Shown: positions 1 to 5,745, counted from the first letter of the stretch. The stretch: DNA of 5,745 bases from Dehalococcoidia bacterium (GCA_012270805.1 JAAXHR010000354.1:1-5745); one strand, 5' to 3'. Program-made: numbers and translations. The notes: generated by a model from the letters alone, not told the origin.

Positions 1-128
1 CCGACTTCGATGCCGTCCGCAACCAAGAGGCGATCAATGCTCCTTTCAGCGCGTAGAGCTTCCAACACCGCGCGGCGCCCTTCGACGGTATAGGCGTGGA
101 CTTTTCGTGCTCTGCCGTATCGGCTCAT
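1..128 (-). CDS. rlmB: RlmB/TrmH-family 23S rRNA (guanosine-2'-O-)-methyltransferase, N-terminal fragment
   Basis: Reading the minus strand from ATG at 128-126 gives an open frame of 42 codons that leaves the window still open, so only the N-terminus is present. After a short basic leader (MSRYGRARKVHAYTV) comes EGRRAVLEALRAERSIDRLL (residues 16-35), then VADG. This is the typical start of the SpoU/TrmH substrate-binding domain, in which a G-R-x-A/P-V-x-E-A-L motif is followed by a (I/V)-x-R-L-L-V strand. Known members methylate a ribose 2'-OH in rRNA or tRNA with S-adenosylmethionine in the cytoplasm; the catalytic SPOUT knot domain would lie beyond the left edge. An in-frame stop lies nine codons upstream and no other ATG is available, so this start is the best choice, although no good Shine-Dalgarno precedes it. 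The gene is divergent from the nitroreductase. It could be another TrmH-family paralogue, since the specificity-defining part is missing. Confidence 0.75.
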   Translation of the reverse strand, partial: MSRYGRARKVHAYTVEGRRAVLEALRAERSIDRLLVADGIEV

Positions 129-237
129 GGATTGCGCAATCGGGAACGTGGTTCAGGGTGAAGCGTCGGCATTTTGGCATACAATCGCTTGATGAGCGGG
201 TCGTTGAGCAGACCAAAGAATCGATTAAAGGAGACCC
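129..237. promoter_or_regulatory. Divergent intergenic region with a weak rightward promoter candidate
   Basis: This 109 bp gap separates the leftward rlmB-like gene from the rightward nitroreductase and should hold promoters for both. On the plus strand TACAAT at 180-185 matches the -10 consensus at five of six positions. The best hexamer at suitable distance, GTGAAG at 158-163 (16 bp spacer), is a poor -35. Transcription would then start near 192, giving a leader of about 45 nt. On the minus strand I see no convincing -10/-35 pair for the rlmB-like gene, only AT-rich stretches around 170-185. No operator palindrome stands out. Confidence 0.35.
227..233 (+). promoter_or_regulatory. Ribosome binding site of the nitroreductase gene
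   Basis: AAAGGAG lies 4 nt before the GTG at 238. It is a strong Shine-Dalgarno, slightly close, and it decides in favour of the GTG start over the internal ATG at 286. Confidence 0.75.
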
Positions 238-846
238 GTGACAGCACAAACAAATTCTATTGCTAACGATGTCGCCAGCGCGGTGATGGAGGTAATCCGA
301 ACTCGCCGCACCGCCCGTGAATTCAGCGCTCAACCTGTACCGCGCGAGTTGATCGACCAGATAGTCGAAGCAGCGACTTGGGCACCCAATCATCGACACA
401 CCGAACCTTGGCGTTTCATAGTCCTCGAAAAAGACGGCGATGCGCGTAGAAAGGTCGCCCATGCGGTTTACGAGTGGACATGGAACTACGTCAAGAACCC
501 TAATCCAGCGAGGCGTGAACGCAGTTCCGCCGATGCTCGGGACGAGGTTTTGCTAACGCCGGTACTCATGCTGGTGTATTCGGTCCCCGGCTCGAACGAA
601 GAGATAACGGAAGAGAACTTCTACGCGACGTGTTGCGCAGCACAGAACATGCAACTGATGGCGCACGCACTCGGCCTCGCAGTAGGGTGGTCAACCGGAC
701 GTCTTTGCAAGGCTGAAGAGGTGCACAAGGTTCTAGGTGTGAATCCCGATTGGGCAGTGGTCGGTGCCTTCTTCATCGGCTTCCCGACAGTGTTGCCGGA
801 AGCAGAGCGCCAGCCGCTCAGCGATGTTTGTACATACTTGGGATGA
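238..846 (+). CDS. Nitroreductase family FMN-dependent oxidoreductase
   Basis: This 202-residue protein has the length and motif order of small nitroreductase-fold flavoproteins, which use FMN and NAD(P)H to reduce nitro groups, quinones or enones, usually as cytoplasmic homodimers. Visible hallmarks are the N-terminal FMN-phosphate motif RTRRTAREF (21-29), PVPRELIDQIVEAATWAPNH (33-52), TEPWRF (55-60), the helix NFYATCCAAQNMQLMAHALG (127-146) followed by LAVGWSTG (147-154), and the C-terminal strand FFIGFPTVLPEAERQPL (178-194), the usual G-(Y/F)-P...R-x-P-L ending. The TWAPNH...EPWRF form resembles YdjA-like members rather than NfsA/NfsB. The GTG start is supported by AAAGGAG just upstream. 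The gene begins the rightward unit and is followed after 53 bp by an aldehyde dehydrogenase, so co-transcription is likely. Substrate cannot be inferred. There is no sign of truncation or frameshift. Confidence 0.9.
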   Translation: MTAQTNSIANDVASAVMEVIRTRRTAREFSAQPVPRELIDQIVEAATWAPNHRHTEPWRFIVLEKDGDARRKVAHAVYEWTWNYVKNPNPARRERSSADARDEVLLTPVLMLVYSVPGSNEEITEENFYATCCAAQNMQLMAHALGLAVGWSTGRLCKAEEVHKVLGVNPDWAVVGAFFIGFPTVLPEAERQPLSDVCTYLG

Positions 847-886
847 TCTTGAGAGTACGGTGCTGACCCGCCGGATGAAACGAGAC

Positions 887-893
887 AGGAGAT
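887..893 (+). promoter_or_regulatory. Ribosome binding site of the aldehyde dehydrogenase gene
   Basis: AGGAGAT at 887-893 puts the AGGAG core 8 nt before ATG at 900 but only 5 nt before the in-frame TTG at 897. Spacing and codon both favour the ATG. Confidence 0.75.
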
Positions 894-899
894 CAATTG

Positions 900-2366
900 A
901 TGGCAGAGCGAGACACGTTTTTGAACTACGTCGGCGGAAGTTGGGTCGCGGCATCGACGGGCAAGGTTTCGCAGAGCAGCAACCCGGCTGACTTGGATGA
1001 CGTGATCGGTGAGTTTCAGGCGTCGAATTCAGCAGACGCGGAAAGCGCGGTTAATGTGGCAGCCGGGGCGGGACATGCCTGGGGATCGATGTCGGCATTG
1101 GCGCGCGGCGGGTATCTGCTGGCTGCGGCTGAATACCTGAATCAGAATTCGGAAAGGTACGCCCAGGCGATCACTCGGGAGTGCGGTAAGGCGATCGTGG
1201 AGGCGCGCGGCGAAGTTGGGCGTGCTGTTGCCTTATTGCAATATTTCGGTGTCGAGGGATCGAACCCGGTCGGTGATGTTGTGCCTTCGGTTGATCCGAA
1301 CATCCTGCTTTATACGAAACGTGTTCCGATCGGTGTCGTTTCGTTGATTACTCCGTGGAACTTCCCGCTGGCGATACCGATCTGGAAGATGGCTCCGGCA
1401 TTGGTTTACGGGAACACGATCGTTTTGAAGCCGGCTTCGGCGACTCCGCACCTCGGCGTGTTGATCGCCGAGATGTGGGACGCAGTTGGGTTGCCTGCGG
1501 GAGTCTTTAACTTGGTTACCGGTTCAGGCGGTGCAGTCGGTGACGCGCTTGTCGGCTCTGATGGTGTAGCGGCGGTGTCGTTTACGGGATCGACGGCGAT
1601 CGGAATGGGAATCGCGGCATCTGCGGCGAGTCGGGGAGTGAAGTTCCAACTGGAGATGGGCGGCAAGAACCCGGTGATCGTGATGCCGGACGCGGATCTT
1701 GAGCAAGCGGCTCAGGTCACCGTCGACGGCGCGATGAAGTACTCGGGCCAGAAGTGCACGGCTACGTCGCGCGCTATCGTGATCGGAAACGTGATCGAAG
1801 ATTTCACGAATCTGGTAGTTGAGAAGACAGAGGCCCTTGCGATTGGGCCGGGGGCAGATGCCGATTCGGTGGTAGTACCGGTTATCGACGATGCGTCGCG
1901 GCAAAACATAGTTGCGTCAGTAGAACGCGGTGTTAGCGATGGTGGAAACGTGCTGACTGGTGGAGGTGTTCCATCTGGCGGTTCTTACGATGGCGGGACA
2001 TACGTTGAGCCGACGGTTTTGTCGAAGGTTTCGCCTAATGACTTCGTGGCCTGCGAGGAGATCTTTGGACCGGTCCTCGGTATCATTCCGGCGGCGGACA
2101 TCGACGATGCGTTGGGGATCGCGAACGATGTGAGGTACGGGTTGAGCGCGGGTATTTTCACGCGGAATCTGAATGCGGCGTTGCAGTTTGCGGATCGGAT
2201 CGAGGCGGGGATCGTGAAGGTCAACGGTGAAACGGCTGGCGTCGAGCCTCAGGTTCCGTTCGGCGGCATGAAATCATCGAGCAGCGGTTCACGTGAGCAG
2301 GGTAAGGCAGCGATCGAATTCTTCACGGAGACGAAGACGATCTACGTGAACCAGAGCGCCAGCTGA
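900..2366 (+). CDS. NAD(P)-dependent aldehyde dehydrogenase, ketoglutarate-semialdehyde dehydrogenase-like
   Basis: This 488-residue protein is a full-length member of the aldehyde dehydrogenase superfamily, which oxidises aldehydes to carboxylates with NAD(P)+ in the cytoplasm. All key elements are visible: PWNF at 152-155 (oxyanion Asn154), the cofactor Lys177 in LKPAS, the Rossmann motif FTGSTAIG (228-235), the general base Glu252 in LEMGG, the nucleophile Cys286 in GQKCTATSR (34 residues after the Glu, as in classical ALDHs), and EEIFGPV (386-392) with ribose-binding Glu387. The C-terminal stretch GETAGVEPQVPFGGMK (443-458), followed by SREQGKAAIEFFTETKT (464-480), resembles alpha-ketoglutaric semialdehyde dehydrogenases, which often read TAGV(D/E)xxVPFGG; this subfamily call is tentative. 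ATG at 900 is chosen over TTG at 897 because of Shine-Dalgarno spacing. It lies 53 bp after the nitroreductase and probably shares its transcript. Succinate-semialdehyde or another small-aldehyde activity remains possible. Confidence 0.92.
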   Translation: MAERDTFLNYVGGSWVAASTGKVSQSSNPADLDDVIGEFQASNSADAESAVNVAAGAGHAWGSMSALARGGYLLAAAEYLNQNSERYAQAITRECGKAIVEARGEVGRAVALLQYFGVEGSNPVGDVVPSVDPNILLYTKRVPIGVVSLITPWNFPLAIPIWKMAPALVYGNTIVLKPASATPHLGVLIAEMWDAVGLPAGVFNLVTGSGGAVGDALVGSDGVAAVSFTGSTAIGMGIAASAASRGVKFQLEMGGKNPVIVMPDADLEQAAQVTVDGAMKYSGQKCTATSRAIVIGNVIEDFTNLVVEKTEALAIGPGADADSVVVPVIDDASRQNIVASVERGVSDGGNVLTGGGVPSGGSYDGGTYVEPTVLSKVSPNDFVACEEIFGPVLGIIPAADIDDALGIANDVRYGLSAGIFTRNLNAALQFADRIEAGIVKVNGETAGVEPQVPFGGMKSSSSGSREQGKAAIEFFTETKTIYVNQSAS

Positions 2367-2426
2367 CGAAACGATCTGCGTCCGATTTTGAACTCGCCAA
2401 TCCGTTGGGTGATTTCGACACGATTG

Positions 2427-2455
2427 TTGCGTTGGTAACCTACGTTCGTTAAGAT
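2427..2455 (+). promoter_or_regulatory. Candidate sigma-70-type promoter for the DUF1800 operon
   Basis: In the 144 bp gap after the aldehyde dehydrogenase, TTGCGT (2427-2432) and TAAGAT (2450-2455) are separated by exactly 17 bp. The -10 matches consensus at four of six positions and the -35 at three (the TTG). Transcription would start near 2462, giving a leader of about 50 nt before the ATG at 2511. The gap is long enough to suggest that the DUF1800 cluster has its own promoter. No convincing terminator for the upstream gene was found. Confidence 0.35.
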
Positions 2456-2498
2456 TCGCTGTTAAAGTGCACACTATCCATTTGTGATCGAAAATCCA

Positions 2499-2504
2499 AG
2501 AGGT
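2499..2504 (+). promoter_or_regulatory. Ribosome binding site fixing the DUF1800 start
   Basis: AGAGGT lies 6 nt before ATG at 2511. An in-frame GTG at 2484 lies upstream of this site and has no purine-rich element of its own at suitable distance, so the later ATG is preferred. Confidence 0.65.
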
Positions 2505-2510
2505 AAAGAG

Positions 2511-3920
2511 ATGGTACTTACCCAAACCAAGACCGACTTGGACCTGGTTGCCCACCTGTTGCGCCGTGCCGGATTTGGTGCCAACCGCGCCGAAATCGAA
2601 CGCTACGCGCAGAAGTCATACGACGACATAGTCGATGACCTGGTTCACCCCGAGCGATTCCCTCAAGTCGAAGATGATTTGTTGGGTCGCTTCTATCCCC
2701 ACCTAGCCGCGAACAAGGACAACGCCGCGGTTTGGAATGGTCGGTGGATGTACCGGATGGTTAACACCGAACGACCGCTCCAAGAGAAGATGGCGCTCTT
2801 CTGGCACGGCATTTTGGCGACGGGTTGGACTAAGAGCGAGCACACGCCGAGCATGGTGAACCACATTCAGATGCTTCGCGATAACAGCATGGCCAACTTC
2901 CGAACCATCCTGCTGGAGCTTTCGAGAGACCCGGCGATGATCTTCTGGCTCGACAACAACGAGAACCACGGCTACTCGATAAACGAGAACTACGGCCGTG
3001 AGATTCTCGAACTGTTCTCGATGGGCATCGGAAACTACACCGAGGATGACATAAAAAACGCGGCTCGTGCCTTTACGGGGTGGACGTTCAAACAACCGTT
3101 ACCACTATACCCGTTCGGTCACTTCGAAGCCGAGTTCACGTATCGAGAAGATGACCACGACGCGGGCGAAAAGGAGTTCTTGGGTCACAAGGGCAACTTC
3201 GACGGCGAGGACATCATCGACATCATCGCCCGCCAAGAGGCAACCGCCCGCTTCATTGCCCGACATCTCTACACCTTCTTCGTCGCGGATGAGCCACAGG
3301 TTCCGGCGTGGAGCATCCAGCCACCGCAAGACCCAGAGGCGATTCAGGAGTTGGTCGATGCGTGGATGGAGTCGGACGCAGACATCCGTAACGTTGTCAG
3401 CACGATGCTCAAGTCCGACTTCTTCAAGAACGCACGTATGAAGCGGGTGAAGTCGCCGACCAATTTCGTGTCGAACGTTCTCAAGATTTCGGGCGACTAC
3501 CGTGACGTTGACGTAGGGTTGGAGAATTTCCAAGGAACCCTCGTCGCGATGGGCCAGACGCTGATGGACCCGCCCTCGGTAGAAGGCTGGCACACCGGAA
3601 AAGAGTGGATTGACGGCGGCACGCTCACCGAACGCGTGAACTTTGCGGTCAACACCCTTAACGATGCCTCGAAACCCGGCGTTCGAAACATCATCGAAGC
3701 AGTAAGGAACTTGGACGCGCCGCGCACCCCGGAAAGGGTCGTGGATGTCGTCATCGAATATCTCTGTCGCTTGGATGTAGACGATGCAACGCGTGAGGCG
3801 CTCGTTGAACACGCATACGAAGGTGGTGACATCGAGTTTGATGACGAAGAGGAAAGCGAAGAACGCATCCTGAGATTGATCACACTCGCGGTCTCGACTC
3901 GCGAGTTCCAGTTCGAATAA
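2511..3920 (+). CDS. DUF1800 domain-containing protein
   Basis: This 469-residue protein matches the DUF1800 family (PF08811) along its whole length. Conserved blocks in order are AHLLRRAGFG (14-23), QEKMALFWHG (91-100), LRDNSMANFRTILLELSRDP (122-141) with MIFWLDN (143-149), INENYGREILELFSMGIGNY (157-176) with ARAFTGW (185-191), HDAGEKEFLG (216-225), ATARFIARHLYTFFV (244-258), KSPTNFV (314-320) and PPSVEGW (354-360). The C-terminus LITLAVSTREFQFE resembles the normal family ending, so it is complete. Biochemical function is unknown; members are usually paired with DUF1501 genes, as here, and many carry an export signal. This one has none: the first family block begins about 14 residues from the ATG, and no hydrophobic segment precedes it. 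An acidic stretch (DIEFDDEEESEE, 440-451) sits just before the last helix. It is the first gene of a probable three-gene operon, 73 bp ahead of the DUF1501 gene. Family assignment is confident; role is not. Confidence 0.93.
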   Translation: MVLTQTKTDLDLVAHLLRRAGFGANRAEIERYAQKSYDDIVDDLVHPERFPQVEDDLLGRFYPHLAANKDNAAVWNGRWMYRMVNTERPLQEKMALFWHGILATGWTKSEHTPSMVNHIQMLRDNSMANFRTILLELSRDPAMIFWLDNNENHGYSINENYGREILELFSMGIGNYTEDDIKNAARAFTGWTFKQPLPLYPFGHFEAEFTYREDDHDAGEKEFLGHKGNFDGEDIIDIIARQEATARFIARHLYTFFVADEPQVPAWSIQPPQDPEAIQELVDAWMESDADIRNVVSTMLKSDFFKNARMKRVKSPTNFVSNVLKISGDYRDVDVGLENFQGTLVAMGQTLMDPPSVEGWHTGKEWIDGGTLTERVNFAVNTLNDASKPGVRNIIEAVRNLDAPRTPERVVDVVIEYLCRLDVDDATREALVEHAYEGGDIEFDDEEESEERILRLITLAVSTREFQFE

Positions 3921-3936
3921 ATAATTACTCCCTCCA

Positions 3937-3942
3937 TACAAT
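3937..3942 (+). promoter_or_regulatory. Possible internal -10 element before the DUF1501 gene
   Basis: TACAAT lies 52 nt before the DUF1501 ATG, in the 73 bp gap after the DUF1800 stop. No good -35 is visible at 16-18 bp; the nearest, TTCGAA at 3912-3917, is 19 bp away and overlaps the end of DUF1800. It may give some internal initiation or may be chance in an A-rich gap. Confidence 0.2.
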
Positions 3943-3993
3943 AGGGCGAGAAAAAGGCAAAAGTCGGCAAGGCTAAAAATCGGAGCAACTGAA

Positions 3994-5166
3994 ATGGCAA
4001 TGAACGGCAACGGTAACGGGACAAACGGGAAGCACAAAGATCCCGTATTGGTCGTCATCCAACTGTCCGGGGGCAACGACTTCATGAACACGGTTATCCC
4101 GTATACCGAGGGGGTCTACTACGACGTGCGTCCCCTCGTCGGGATGCCTGAAGACAAAGTGATCCCGATCACCGAAAAATTGGCGTTCCATCCTAATGCT
4201 GGGGCGCTGAAGGATCTATGGGACGAGGGCAAGGTCGCGATCGTTCAAGGCATCGGTTACGAAAACTCCAGTCGCTCACACTTCCGAGCGATGGACATCT
4301 GGCACACCTGTGAACCGGAAACCATCGCAACCGAGGGATGGCTAGCAAAGGTTATTCGCGAAATCGATCCCAATGGCGAGAACCCGGTAACCGCGGTCAA
4401 CTTCGGTCGAGGGTTGCCACGAGCCCTGGCCGCACCCAACGTGACCGCAACTTCCGTCGGTGACCTTGACAACTATGGTCTGATGTCGAGCATCGAAGTC
4501 ACCGAAGAACGCGACGAGAACCTTGAGATATTTAAGCGGATGTACACACCCGCAGTTGGCTCCGGTCTTGTGATGGACTACCTGGGCCAGACTGGTCGCG
4601 ACGTGCTGAAAGGCGCGGACATGCTGGCGGTCGCCCCTGGGATGTACAAGTCAAACGTCGAATACGCGGACAACCTGATCGCGCAATCGCTACGAGATGT
4701 CGTCCGTGTCCACACCGCCAACTTAGGCACGCGCATCTTCTACACGAACCACTTGGGTTACGACCACCACGCACAGGAGGTGCCGGCCCACAACAAGCTC
4801 ATCGGCGAGTTGTCGGAAGCGATCCGGGACTTCTTGCAGGACCTCCGGGACCACGATGCCGCAGAAGAAGTGACGATCTTGGTCTTTACGGAGTTTGGTC
4901 GACGCATCAAGGACAACGGCTCGGGAACCGACCACGGCTCTGGAGGCGGTGCGTTCCTGATCGGTGAACATGTCAAAGGCGGGCTGTATTCCGAGTATCC
5001 GCCACTTGACCGCCCAAGTTGGTTGAACGACGAGGACCTGCGTCACACCTACGACTTCCGAGGGATGTACGGCACGATCCTCGAGCAGTGGTTCGGTCTA
5101 GATCCCGTCCCCATCGTCGGCGGCAGTTTCGAGCAGCTCCAGCCGTACGAGAAGACGTTGGTCTGA
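3994..5166 (+). CDS. DUF1501 domain-containing protein (alkaline-phosphatase-like fold)
   Basis: This 390-residue protein belongs to the DUF1501 family (PF07394), which is related to the alkaline phosphatase/sulfatase fold but lacks an established reaction. Visible blocks are VLVVIQLSGGNDFMNTVIPY (18-37), SRSHFRAMDIWHT (93-105), LGYDHHAQ (254-261) with His266, TEFGRR (299-304), GTDHG (311-315) and YDFRGMYGTILEQWFG (353-368). The Asp/His residues of these blocks (Asp29, Asp257, His258, His259, Asp313, His314) are the likely metal or active-site positions by analogy with the fold. Most family members carry a twin-arginine signal; here the N-terminus is instead MAMNGNGNGTNGKHKD, hydrophilic and Asn/Gly-rich, with the domain starting at about residue 17. 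CGGAG at 3981-3985 is 8 nt before ATG 3994; ATG at 4000 is an alternative start. It follows DUF1800 by 73 bp and precedes the NHL-repeat gene by 46 bp. A link between the DUF1800 and DUF1501 products is inferred from family-wide gene pairing. Confidence 0.92.
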   Translation: MAMNGNGNGTNGKHKDPVLVVIQLSGGNDFMNTVIPYTEGVYYDVRPLVGMPEDKVIPITEKLAFHPNAGALKDLWDEGKVAIVQGIGYENSSRSHFRAMDIWHTCEPETIATEGWLAKVIREIDPNGENPVTAVNFGRGLPRALAAPNVTATSVGDLDNYGLMSSIEVTEERDENLEIFKRMYTPAVGSGLVMDYLGQTGRDVLKGADMLAVAPGMYKSNVEYADNLIAQSLRDVVRVHTANLGTRIFYTNHLGYDHHAQEVPAHNKLIGELSEAIRDFLQDLRDHDAAEEVTILVFTEFGRRIKDNGSGTDHGSGGGAFLIGEHVKGGLYSEYPPLDRPSWLNDEDLRHTYDFRGMYGTILEQWFGLDPVPIVGGSFEQLQPYEKTLV

Positions 5167-5197
5167 TCAGGCATATATACGGCAAGTCAGAAAATAC

Positions 5198-5205
5198 CGG
5201 GAGGG
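5198..5205 (+). promoter_or_regulatory. Ribosome binding site of the NHL-repeat gene
   Basis: CGGGAGGG lies 7 nt before GTG at 5213. This supports the GTG start over the in-frame ATG at 5237, which would remove the first eight residues of the Asn/Gly-rich leader. Confidence 0.65.
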
Positions 5206-5212
5206 TTTGACC

Positions 5213-5745
5213 GTGAGTGAAAACGGCAATGGCTCCATGAACGGAACGAATGGTCGGCCTCATGCGTTGCTGCGCGCCGGCTTCCCGTTCTACACTACAC
5301 TCGGCATGCGCCGAGTTACGACGTATCCGATGGACATTGTGATCGGCGACGAAGATCGGCTGTACGTCTTGAACCGTACCGATGGTCAAGGTGGGCAGAT
5401 TCGGCGTATCAACTGGAACGACGACGACTTGGACATCTTCGGGTCGGATTTCGTGTGGCCGGTGCAGATGATCCGAGATGCCGACGAGAATGTGTATGTC
5501 TCGGACGAAGGCAACCACACGATAACCATCTGGCGACCTTCGGACGGCGAGTTGCTAGACACTTGGGGGACGCACGGAAGCAACCCCGGCCAACTTAACC
5601 GACCGTCGGGGATCGCTTGGGACAACGATGGCAACATGCTCGTGGTCGACACGCAGAACCATCGTGTTCAGAAGTTCACATCTTCAGGCGAGTACATCAG
5701 CGGCTTCGGCGAGTTCGGCACCGATGACGGGCAGTTCAACTATCC
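5213..5745 (+). CDS. NHL-repeat beta-propeller protein, N-terminal part
   Basis: The frame from GTG 5213 stays open to the right edge (177 codons plus two bases), so the C-terminus is missing. After an Asn/Gly-rich leader (MSENGNGSMNGTNGRPH) come repeating propeller units: a first blade at about 38-67 (PMDIVIGDEDRLYVLNR, then GQIRRINW), a second at 82-119 (WPVQMIRDADENVYVSDEGN, then GELLDTWG), a third at 129-165 (NRPSGIAWDNDGNMLVVDTQ, then NHRVQKF and GEYISGFG), and FGTDDGQFNY opening a fourth. The pattern of P-x-x-(I/V)-x-x-(D)-x-(D/G)-x-(I/V/L)-(Y/V)-V-x-D-x-x-N-H-R-(I/V) is that of NHL repeats, which usually make six-bladed propellers acting as binding platforms or, in a few families, as lyases or hydrolases. 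No signal peptide or membrane segment is visible in the part present. It lies 46 bp after DUF1501 on the same strand, hence probably in the same operon. The ligand is unknown. Confidence 0.85.
   Translation, partial: MSENGNGSMNGTNGRPHALLRAGFPFYTTLGMRRVTTYPMDIVIGDEDRLYVLNRTDGQGGQIRRINWNDDDLDIFGSDFVWPVQMIRDADENVYVSDEGNHTITIWRPSDGELLDTWGTHGSNPGQLNRPSGIAWDNDGNMLVVDTQNHRVQKFTSSGEYISGFGEFGTDDGQFNY

Noticed and set aside
46..462. A 138-codon minus-strand open frame across the divergent region
   Set aside because: It overlaps both the rlmB-like fragment and the nitroreductase in wrong frames and shows no domain; the rlmB frame explains the left part.
897..899. TTG as start of the aldehyde dehydrogenase
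   Set aside because: It is immediately followed by ATG, and the AGGAG core has better spacing (8 nt) to the ATG.
2396..2409. CCAA-TCCG-TTGG as a terminator after the aldehyde dehydrogenase
   Set aside because: Only a four-base-pair stem with no T tract.
2484..2486. GTG as start of the DUF1800 protein
   Set aside because: It would add nine residues unlike any family start, and the Shine-Dalgarno at 2499-2504 lies downstream of it.
3928..3950. Imperfect hairpin CTCCCT...AGGGCGAG as a terminator between DUF1800 and DUF1501
   Set aside because: The stem is short with a bulge and the following bases are A-rich rather than T-rich, so it does not fit an intrinsic terminator in the rightward direction.
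3105..4091. A 328-codon open frame on the minus strand across the DUF1800 gene and into DUF1501
   Set aside because: It lies antisense to two genes with clear family motifs, has no recognisable domain, and its composition is what the opposite strand of these coding regions gives. Length alone is not enough.
4973..5518. A 181-codon minus-strand open frame across the end of DUF1501 and the start of the NHL gene
   Set aside because: Antisense to convincing coding sequence on both sides; the protein is Arg-rich without any family feature.
1..5745. CRISPR array, insertion sequence, tRNA or other structured RNA
   Set aside because: No regularly spaced repeats, terminal inverted repeats with transposase, or tRNA-like cloverleaf were seen; intergenic gaps are all under 150 bp.

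Overview
The window is a compact, gene-dense bacterial segment of moderate GC content. It has GTG as well as ATG starts and mostly clear Shine-Dalgarno sites. One gene runs leftward off the left edge, and five run rightward, the last cut by the right edge. Nothing in it fixes the taxon. The combination of a DUF1800/DUF1501 pair, an NHL-repeat propeller and a KGSADH-like aldehyde dehydrogenase would fit an environmental heterotroph; a Chloroflexota (SAR202-like) lineage is my low-confidence guess, from gene content only.

Left region (1-237): the N-terminus of an RlmB/TrmH-type rRNA 2'-O-methyltransferase on the minus strand, then a 109 bp divergent intergenic region with a weak candidate promoter for the rightward genes.

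Region 238-2366: a nitroreductase-family flavoprotein and, 53 bp later, a full-length NAD(P)-dependent aldehyde dehydrogenase with all catalytic residues. Same strand, short gap and separate strong ribosome binding sites suggest a two-gene redox/catabolic transcription unit, though no substrate can be read from the sequence.

Region 2367-5745: after a 144 bp gap holding a plausible promoter comes a DUF1800 protein, then (73 bp later) a DUF1501 protein, then (46 bp later) the start of an NHL-repeat beta-propeller protein. DUF1800 and DUF1501 proteins are well-known genomic partners of unknown biochemical function, usually with export signals. Here none of the three has a visible signal peptide or twin-arginine motif, and the DUF1501 and NHL proteins both begin with an Asn/Gly-rich tail. 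This cluster, probably one operon continuing past the right edge, is the most interesting part of the window. No RNA genes, mobile elements, CRISPR arrays or convincing terminators were seen.
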